From: Planctomycetaceae bacterium
GTDB taxonomy: Bacteria > Planctomycetota > Planctomycetia > Pirellulales > Thermoguttaceae
Direction: 5' to 3'
NCBI GenBank assembly: GCA_031282385.1
Contig: JAITDV010000087.1
Coordinates: forward strand, 1 to 13,621
Length of the DNA: 13,621 bases
Part shown: positions 1-5,747 of the stretch, piece by piece
Layout: each line of letters begins with the position of its first letter
How positions within the stretch are numbered: position 1 is the first letter of the stretch
Position numbers and translations under genes: made by a program
The notes under the pieces: generated by a model
The model's database searches: none
What the model was told of the DNA's origin: nothing
Seen by the model: only the letters and a program-made list of their open reading frames with translations

Positions 1-372
1 GTCTAATATTTGCAAGGTTTTAAGGAAAATCTCGGATAAAACAATAACTATATTGCAAATTATAACTCTAAATTGCAACCTGATAAGCCCAGAATTTATA
101 GCACCAAATGACTTTTTCAGGGACAACTAAATATTGATTTTCCAAAAAATAATAGATGGTTGTACTTGTATCAAAATTGATAATCAATATAATATCTCAA
201 TTGTTGGTAATATTGAACACTTTGTAACAGATTTTTATAAAAGATTTTGGAAAGATTTTTTGAGTATCTTAAATGTAACTATTCAACCGCGTGTTTTTTT
301 AACAAATTCAAAAAATATCAAAAAAAGAAAAATATTACTAAAAAAATTAAATTGTATAGTAATTTAAAAATA
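1..372. other. AT-rich leader region, no convincing gene
   Basis: Very AT-rich DNA upstream of the metal pump gene. A TTG-initiated reading frame of 77 codons (134-367) lies inside, but it lacks a well-placed ribosome binding site. Its composition (Lys, Ile, Asn, Phe) is what AT-rich non-coding DNA gives, so it is not called as a gene. If pump partners (CusB/CusC-like) exist they would have to lie to the left, outside the window. Confidence 0.5.
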
Positions 373-400
373 TTACATAACCTTGTCGGGACAATATAGT
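373..400 (+). promoter_or_regulatory. Candidate cusA promoter with a dyad in the spacer
   Basis: TTACAT (373-378) and TATAGT (395-400) are separated by 16 bp, a plausible -35/-10 pair. The 12-bp dyad TTGTCGGGACAA (383-394) fills most of the spacer and abuts the -10. A dyad between -35 and -10 is where MerR-type metal regulators bind, but here the spacer is of ordinary length and the dyad is not a CueR-like sequence I recognise. The expected transcript start is about 25-30 nt before the gene. This is inference from spacing and symmetry only. Confidence 0.3.
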
Positions 401-434
401 ATTAATCGAAATTGAAAATTTAAGATGGAGTGAA

Positions 435-3400
435 ATGATTTCATCTATTATTTATTGGTCTATTCATAATCGTTTTTTAGTTATTGCGGCGTTTATTGGG
501 GTTTGTGCTTGGGGGATTCGATCTTTGTATCTTACGCCGGTAGATGCGTTGCCTGATCTTTCAGAGAATCAGGTTATTGTTTACGCGGATTGGGCGGGGC
601 GTTCTCCGCAAGAAGTTGAGGATCAGATTACTTATCCGCTCTCGGTATCATTGCAAGGACTCGCCGGCGTTAAAACGGTACGCGCAACTTCAATGTTTGG
701 TTTTGCGTTTTTGACAGTGATATTTGAAGACAACATTGAAACATACTTTGCCCGAACTCGCGTTCTTGAACGTCTCAACTCTCTTGGCGATTTGCTTCCT
801 GAAAATGTAACAGCACGACTTGGACCTGATGCGACAGGACTTGGTTGGATTTACCAATACTACCTCAAAACTGATACCAACGCACAACAAGACTTAGGCT
901 CGCTCCGCAACCTGCAAGATACTTATATTCGTTATCAACTTGCTTCAGTTTCGGGAGTCGCTGAAGTTGGCAGTATTGGAGGTTTCGTAAGGCAATATCA
1001 AGTAGAAGTGTCTCCGCTAAAATTAAAACAATTCGATGTTACTCTCGGTCAAGTAATGGACGCGATTACCGCCGATAACATGAATGTCGGCGGTAAAACA
1101 ATAGAAGAAAACGGTACCGAATTTGTAGTTCGCGGAGTCGGCTTGATAAACGATATTACCGACATCGAATTAATTCCAATCATTCCCCGCAACGGCATTC
1201 CGCTTTATTTACGGGATGTTGCGCACGTTCAAATCGGCGGTGATTTCAGACGAGGTACACTTGACATAAACGGTCAAGAAGTTGTCGGCGGGATTGTTGT
1301 CATGCGATACGGAGAAAACGCATACAAAGTTATTGAGGAAGTTAAATCGCGAATCCAAGATATTCAAGCGGGATTACCTGTCGGCGTTAAAATTGAACCA
1401 TTCTACGACCGCAGCGATTTAATCAGCCGCGCAATAGATACACTTAAACATGCACTTGTTGAGGAAATTATTCTTGTAACAGTTGCGCATATTTTGTTTC
1501 TGTTTCATTTCCCCTCAATTCTTATCGTAACATTGCCATTGCCCGGCGCAATTCTGATTTCGTTTATCCTAATGACGCAATTCGGTATTCCATCGCATAT
1601 TATGTCATTAACTGGAATAGCCATCTCAATCGGCGTACTTGTTGACGCCGGAATTGTAATGACAGAAAACGTAATCAGACATTGCGAAGAAGCAACAGAA
1701 TTGAAAAAGAAAAATCAATCCGGCAAACTCACATCCCGCGAAATATTCAACTTAACCTTGCAAGCATGTACACAAATGGGTCGTCCGATGTTCTTCTCAA
1801 TGTCAATAATAATTCTTGCGTTTGTGCCTGTATTTTTGTTGTCCGGTCAAGAAGGTAAATTGTTTCATCCGCTTGCTTACACGAAAAGTTTTGCGTTGAT
1901 TGGCGCGGTTCTTCTGGCAATAACAATAGTTCCTGTTTTTTGTACGATACTTGTTCGCGGTCCGTTCAGGTCGGAAGACAAGAATTTGATGATGAATTTT
2001 TTGTTACGAATATATGATCCGCTTCTTGATTGGTCGATTCGGCATTGCAAAACGACTTTATTTTGTGCTGCAATTTTATTGATAATTGCAATTATAATTG
2101 CGTTTGGTTTACCGCCGCGAATTGTTGCTCAAATTGAAAAAGTAAATCTGCCGCGAGTTGCGGAGTTGGCTAATGGATTTGGTTCTGAGTTTATGCCGCC
2201 GCTTGAAGAAGGCAGTTTACTTTTTATGCCGGTGTTGTTGCCAGCAACATCGCTTACGGAAGTGAAACGAATAATGGCTTGGCAAGATAAAGTCATGAGC
2301 CAATATCCCGAAGTTTTAATGTCGGCAGGTAAACTTGGCAGAGCCGATACCGCAACTGATCCTGCGCCTGTTGAAATGATCGAAACAACAATCACACTCA
2401 AACCGCCGTCTCAATGGCGAAAAAATATAACGAAACAAAAAATCATTGCGGATTTGAGCGAATTACTCACACAAGTTCCGGGTTACACGCCGGGTTTCTT
2501 GCAACCGATAGAAAACCGCATTTTGATGACAAGTACAGGAATCCGTGCGCAAGTTGGAGTCAAGATTTTTGGTAATGATTTGCATTCATTGCAAAAAAAA
2601 GCGTTTGAAATAGAACGTCTGATTTCAGAAATTAACGGAGCAACCGGCGTAGCACCTTCACGAGATCAAGGTAAGCCGTATCTTGAAATAGTAGTGGATC
2701 GTAATGCAATTGGGCGTTATGGATTGCATGTTGCTGATGTTTTAAAATACGTTGAAACAGGTATCGGAGGGACAAATATAACAACAACTATCAAAGGTCG
2801 TGAACGTTGGCAAGTACAAGTTCGTCTTGATCGTGATACGCGTGATGATATTGAGAAGTTGGGCGAGTTATTGATTCCTGTTTCCGGCGGTTTGATGGTG
2901 CCGTTGTCGCAACTTGCAGAAATAAAACGCGTCATCGGACCGAACGAAATCTCAAGCGAAAACGGCAGATTGCGTGTTTTTGTACAAGCAAATGTTATTG
3001 ACCGTGATTTAGGCGGTTTTGTTGAGGAAATCAAATCGAAAATTCACAACAATATAAAACTTGAACAAGGACAAACAATCGAATACAGCGGTCAATACGA
3101 AAACCAAATGCACGCCCGACAAACATTGATGATAGTATTTCCAACAGTGATTTTGACAATCTTTATTCTTCTTGTGATTACGTTCAGGTCAACAATTGAA
3201 GCAGCACACGTTTTGCTTGCAGTTCCTTTTGCGTTGACTGGGGGCGTGTTTTTGCAAGCAATGTTTGGTTTCAATTTTAGTGTGGCGGTATGGGTCGGAT
3301 ATATTGCACTTTTTGGTACGGCTATTCAAACAGGAATTGTAATGGTAATTTATTTGGAAGAAGCTGTACAAAAAGCACGTAACGATAAAGGCAGCCAATT

Positions 3401-3650
3401 GACACGCAATGAATTTATTACTGCGGTCAAGGCTGGCGCAAGGTTGCGTTTGCGGCCTAAAGTAATGACGGTTGCGACGACAATTGCATCGTTGTTACCG
3501 ATTTTTTGGAGTACACGTACAGGTGTAGAAATCATGCAACCGTTGGCAGCACCGGTTGTCGGCGGAATGATTTCAAGTTTATTACATATCTTGCTTGTAA
3601 CGCCGGTGTTGTTTGTGTTGATTCATGGTAAGAAGTTAGAGGATAAGTAG
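435..3650 (+). CDS. cusA: CusA-type heavy-metal efflux RND transporter (Cu/Ag)
   Basis: Inner-membrane proton-driven pump of the HME-RND family. It normally works with a periplasmic adaptor (CusB) and an outer-membrane channel (CusC) to expel Cu(I)/Ag(I). The 1071 residues match the family length. Visible marks are a first membrane helix at about residues 12-30, helix 4 with D404 and E411 in VDAGIVMTEN, and a C-terminal helix bundle from about 905. Three methionines, M598 (LLFMP), M648 (PVEM) and M698 (RILM), sit 50 residues apart. They occupy the contexts and spacing of the CusA metal-binding triad M573/M623/M672, as I recall them. D404 corresponds to CusA D405 and K1009 (RPKVMT) to K984. 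The position matching E939 appears to be Gln965 (TAIQTG). The start is supported by GGAG at 427-430, 4 nt before the ATG. No adaptor or channel gene follows. Family assignment is firm; Cu/Ag rather than another metal is likely but inferred. Confidence 0.93.
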   Translation: MISSIIYWSIHNRFLVIAAFIGVCAWGIRSLYLTPVDALPDLSENQVIVYADWAGRSPQEVEDQITYPLSVSLQGLAGVKTVRATSMFGFAFLTVIFEDNIETYFARTRVLERLNSLGDLLPENVTARLGPDATGLGWIYQYYLKTDTNAQQDLGSLRNLQDTYIRYQLASVSGVAEVGSIGGFVRQYQVEVSPLKLKQFDVTLGQVMDAITADNMNVGGKTIEENGTEFVVRGVGLINDITDIELIPIIPRNGIPLYLRDVAHVQIGGDFRRGTLDINGQEVVGGIVVMRYGENAYKVIEEVKSRIQDIQAGLPVGVKIEPFYDRSDLISRAIDTLKHALVEEIILVTVAHILFLFHFPSILIVTLPLPGAILISFILMTQFGIPSHIMSLTGIAISIGVLVDAGIVMTENVIRHCEEATELKKKNQSGKLTSREIFNLTLQACTQMGRPMFFSMSIIILAFVPVFLLSGQEGKLFHPLAYTKSFALIGAVLLAITIVPVFCTILVRGPFRSEDKNLMMNFLLRIYDPLLDWSIRHCKTTLFCAAILLIIAIIIAFGLPPRIVAQIEKVNLPRVAELANGFGSEFMPPLEEGSLLFMPVLLPATSLTEVKRIMAWQDKVMSQYPEVLMSAGKLGRADTATDPAPVEMIETTITLKPPSQWRKNITKQKIIADLSELLTQVPGYTPGFLQPIENRILMTSTGIRAQVGVKIFGNDLHSLQKKAFEIERLISEINGATGVAPSRDQGKPYLEIVVDRNAIGRYGLHVADVLKYVETGIGGTNITTTIKGRERWQVQVRLDRDTRDDIEKLGELLIPVSGGLMVPLSQLAEIKRVIGPNEISSENGRLRVFVQANVIDRDLGGFVEEIKSKIHNNIKLEQGQTIEYSGQYENQMHARQTLMIVFPTVILTIFILLVITFRSTIEAAHVLLAVPFALTGGVFLQAMFGFNFSVAVWVGYIALFGTAIQTGIVMVIYLEEAVQKARNDKGSQLTRNEFITAVKAGARLRLRPKVMTVATTIASLLPIFWSTRTGVEIMQPLAAPVVGGMISSLLHILLVTPVLFVLIHGKKLEDK

Positions 3651-3673
3651 AGACAAAATGCTTGCGTCTCTAC
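3647..3673. terminator. Hairpin overlapping the cusA stop codon
   Basis: GTAGAGAC (3647-3654) and GTCTCTAC (3666-3673) form a perfect 8-bp stem with an 11-nt loop, and the stop codon TAG lies in the left arm. No T-run follows, so it is not a classical intrinsic terminator. It may be a small palindromic repeat or an mRNA 3'-end stabiliser. Confidence 0.35.
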
Positions 3674-3679
3674 GCTATT

Positions 3680-3773
3680 CGTACTATAAATTGTGTAACT
3701 CAAGAGCGTAAAGCATGCCCTTCGATATATAGGTAAGCAGACGGCGGCAAAAAAATTAAATGCGAACAGTTTA
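3680..3773 (+). repeat. Dispersed repeat CGTACTATAAATT...GAACAGTTTAA, copy 1
   Basis: Begins CGTACTATAAATTGTGTAAC and ends GAACAGTTTAA (3763-3773). The same two end motifs in the same order occur at 8637-8741 and 10191-10255, with a variable middle. The right half (ATAGGTAAGCAG to GAACAGTTTA) also matches the right arm of the hairpin at 5625-5717. Non-coding. It lies about 30 bp after the cusA stop. Confidence 0.55.
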
Positions 3774-3855
3774 ACAACCTTCCTAACCCTTAACCCATCA
3801 AAATACACACGACTTAATAATTACAATTACAGTTAAAATTTATGAGTAAAAATAA

Positions 3856-4062
3856 TAGACCTTTTCTCTAACCTAAAAATACATCAACGCAACAAAAAAC
3901 CGCCTTTAATTCCTCCGAGACCACCCCTAGCCCCTCCGAAGGATGGGAATAAGAAGGTGCCTCCGAGGGAGGTGAATAAGGAGACGCCTCCTTCGGAGAC
4001 GAATTATTCCCCTCCTTCGGAGGGGTTAGGGGTGGTTTCCTACAGGTTAGCGAAAAGGTCTA
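3856..4062. mobile_element. MITE-like palindromic element, copy A (TA-flanked)
   Basis: Ends are GACCTTTTCTCTAACCT (3858-3874) and AGGTTAGCGAAAAGGTC (4044-4060), a 17-bp terminal inverted repeat with one mismatch, flanked on each side by TA. An inner inverted repeat pairs GAGACCACCCCTAGCCCCTCC with GGAGGGGTTAGGGGTGGT. TA duplication is the signature of IS630/Tc1-mariner-type movement. The element encodes no transposase, so it would be non-autonomous. Copy B is at 5173-5328 in the same orientation and a truncated copy is at 10491-10536. Copy A is longer than copy B because of extra CTCC/GGAG-rich internal sequence. Its right end stops 2 bp before the hydrolase start codon. Confidence 0.75.
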
Positions 4063-4064
4063 AT

Positions 4065-5084
4065 ATGCCAAAAACTCAACGATCCAAAAAAGTAATTGCG
4101 GATACTTCGTCAAATAAAAATATGCAGACTAAAAAAATTGCAAATAAATACGATCCTAAAACAATTTTAATAAAGGATTATAAATGGGCAGATGTTTCTT
4201 TCAACATTCGCGATTATGGTGAAGGAATACCCTTGTTATTTATTCATGGTTATCCTTTTGATGGTTCGATGTGGTTTCGTGCAGTTGATATTCTTTTGGG
4301 CAAATCCGATATTAAACTCGACGGCAAGTTGCCCCAATCACGAACAAATCAATGCCCGTTTTTGAAATACCGCGCAATAATGCCCGACTTGCGAGGAATG
4401 GGCAAAAGCGAATCGCCGATAATTTCACAAGACCCAACAAAAAACGGTGTAAAAATAGAAAAATATGCCGACGACTTAATGGAGTTATTGCAACAACTCA
4501 AAATTTCAAGACCTGTTATTGTAGTAGGACTTTCAATGGGCGGTTATATAGCTGTGCAATTTGCCGACAGACACAAGAAACATTTAGCAGGTTTGGTAAT
4601 GTGTAATACAAAAACAACAAGTGATCCGCCGGAAGTTGTGGAGAAACGCAGGGCAATTATTGATAAAATTTGTTCGGTACGGAATAACGCGCAAGGGGTT
4701 TTAGAATCAATTGCGGATTCAATGATACCGCAACTTTTTGCCTCGCATACTTATCGCGATAAACAAGATATTATTGACGAGGTGAAGTCAATGATTTTGT
4801 CAAACAATCCGCATGGAGTCAGCGCGGCAACTTGGGGAATGGCAGAACGTGGAGATACAACAAAATTGCTCGAAAATGTTAATGTTCCAGTGTTGGCAAT
4901 TGGCACCGATGAAGACAAAATCACGCCGCCGTCTGTTGTAAAAAAACTTGCAAAAATCGCAAAAAACGGCAAATATGTTGAGATACATAATGCCGGTCAC
5001 TTGACGCCAATGGAACAACCAGAACAATTCGCAATCGCCTTAAACAATTTCATATCAGAAATCGAAAAAAACAAAGAACAATAG
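4065..5084 (+). CDS. Alpha/beta-fold hydrolase
   Basis: A 339-residue alpha/beta hydrolase, closest in look to 3-oxoadipate enol-lactonase/haloperoxidase-like members. No substrate can be inferred. From the ATG at 4065, the HGYPFDG oxyanion loop comes at about residues 60-66, the nucleophile elbow GLSMGG has Ser157, the acid is Asp282 or Asp284 (GTDEDK), and the histidine is His312 (NAGHLTP). The full Ser-Asp-His set is therefore present. The frame stays open upstream to 3957, but that part is translated MITE sequence, so I reject it as native. ATG 4065 has AAGG (4055-4058) 6 nt before it, inside the MITE end. The Lys-rich first ~30 residues precede the fold, and ATG 4122 is an alternative start. 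There is no signal peptide, so the protein is likely cytoplasmic. It is bracketed by two direct MITE copies and is apparently monocistronic. Confidence 0.88.
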   Translation: MPKTQRSKKVIADTSSNKNMQTKKIANKYDPKTILIKDYKWADVSFNIRDYGEGIPLLFIHGYPFDGSMWFRAVDILLGKSDIKLDGKLPQSRTNQCPFLKYRAIMPDLRGMGKSESPIISQDPTKNGVKIEKYADDLMELLQQLKISRPVIVVGLSMGGYIAVQFADRHKKHLAGLVMCNTKTTSDPPEVVEKRRAIIDKICSVRNNAQGVLESIADSMIPQLFASHTYRDKQDIIDEVKSMILSNNPHGVSAATWGMAERGDTTKLLENVNVPVLAIGTDEDKITPPSVVKKLAKIAKNGKYVEIHNAGHLTPMEQPEQFAIALNNFISEIEKNKEQ

Positions 5085-5172
5085 AAAACTTCTAAAAATC
5101 TATTTTTTGCAGAATTATCAAAATTTTGTAATATTTCAGTGGAATTATTGTTTTGAGTTAATTAATAGTAAC

Positions 5173-5328
5173 TAGACCTTTTCTCTAACCTAAAAATACA
5201 TCAACGCAACAAAAAACCGCCTTTAACTCCTCCGAGACCACCCCTAACCCCTCCGAAGGAGGGGAATAAGAATACGCCTCCTTCGGAGGGGTCAGTGGTG
5301 GTCTCCTACAGGTTAGCGAAAAGGTCTA
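5173..5328. mobile_element. MITE-like palindromic element, copy B (TA-flanked)
   Basis: Same family and orientation as the element at 3856-4062. It starts TA-GACCTTTTCTCTAACCT (from 5175) and ends AGGTTAGCGAAAAGGTC-TA (to 5328). Left-arm sequence (AAAAATACATCAACGCAAC and onward) is nearly identical between the copies, which suggests recent activity. The inner arms GAGACCACCCCTAACCCCTCC and GGAGGGGTCAGTGGTGGTCTC give a strong hairpin. No coding capacity. Confidence 0.75.
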
Positions 5329-5416
5329 CTATTCAGTCGCGGGCTTCAATTTTTTAGAAGAAAGTGGTTAAGGAATAGTAACGAAACAGACCAAAACGCA
5401 GCGTTCTAAAGTAAAC

Positions 5417-5579
5417 AACCCTTATTTGTCAAATTTCCCTTATTAGCAAGCAGGATACCCTCAACGCGCCCTTATGCCCTTATTCTTTCGATGGTGAATT
5501 TAAGACAATATCAAACAAAACATAAGGACGCGTTGGGGAGAATTTTTGGCTACTAATGGTAATTTGACAAATAAGGGTT
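5417..5579. mobile_element. Second family of palindromic MITE-like element
   Basis: AACCCTTATTTGTCAAATT (5417-5435) is the exact reverse complement of 5561-5579, a perfect 19-bp terminal inverted repeat. A second nested inverted repeat, CCCTCAACGCGCCCTTATG (5458-5476) against CATAAGGACGCGTTGGGGAG (5521-5540), sits inside. The central ~44 bp is unpaired. No open frame of note. The nested arms in 163 bp are typical of non-autonomous mobile elements, although a structured RNA is also possible. No clear target duplication is seen. Confidence 0.6.
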
Positions 5580-5624
5580 TGAATATTAGAACCGTTCGGA
5601 AAATTATCTTGTTCCGCGCGGTTT

Positions 5625-5717
5625 TAAACTGTTCAAACTTTAATTTCGTTTACTACCGCCTACTTTACGATAGGTAATCAGGCGGCAGTAAAGGAAAATT
5701 CAAGTGTGAACAGTTTA
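5625..5717. repeat. Imperfect palindrome TAAACTGTTC...GAACAGTTTA
   Basis: Left arm 5625-5669 (TAAACTGTTCAAACTTTAAT and onward, including TACTACCGCCTACTTTA) is an imperfect reverse complement of right arm 5671-5717 (TAGGTAATCAGGCGGCAGTA to GAACAGTTTA). The outer ends read TA-AACTGTTC and GAACAGTT-TA. The right arm matches 3730-3772 closely, and its end recurs at 8731-8741 and 10245-10255, so this is a dispersed family. It ends 30 bp beyond the stop codon of the convergent minus-strand gene. Confidence 0.6.
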
Positions 5718-5747
5718 GAAGTTCCCACTGAAATATTTTGTTTGATT

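Noticed and set aside
134..367. 77-codon frame starting with TTG
   Set aside because: No well-placed ribosome binding site, composition typical of AT-rich non-coding DNA, and no recognisable motif.
3957..4064. In-frame N-terminal extension of the hydrolase
   Set aside because: The 36 codons are translated MITE sequence (Pro/Ser/Glu-rich from CCTCC/GGAG repeats). ATG 4065 with AAGG is the better start.
3856..5580. CRISPR array
   Set aside because: The repeats are palindromic and few, with no regular spacing and no unique spacers of equal length.
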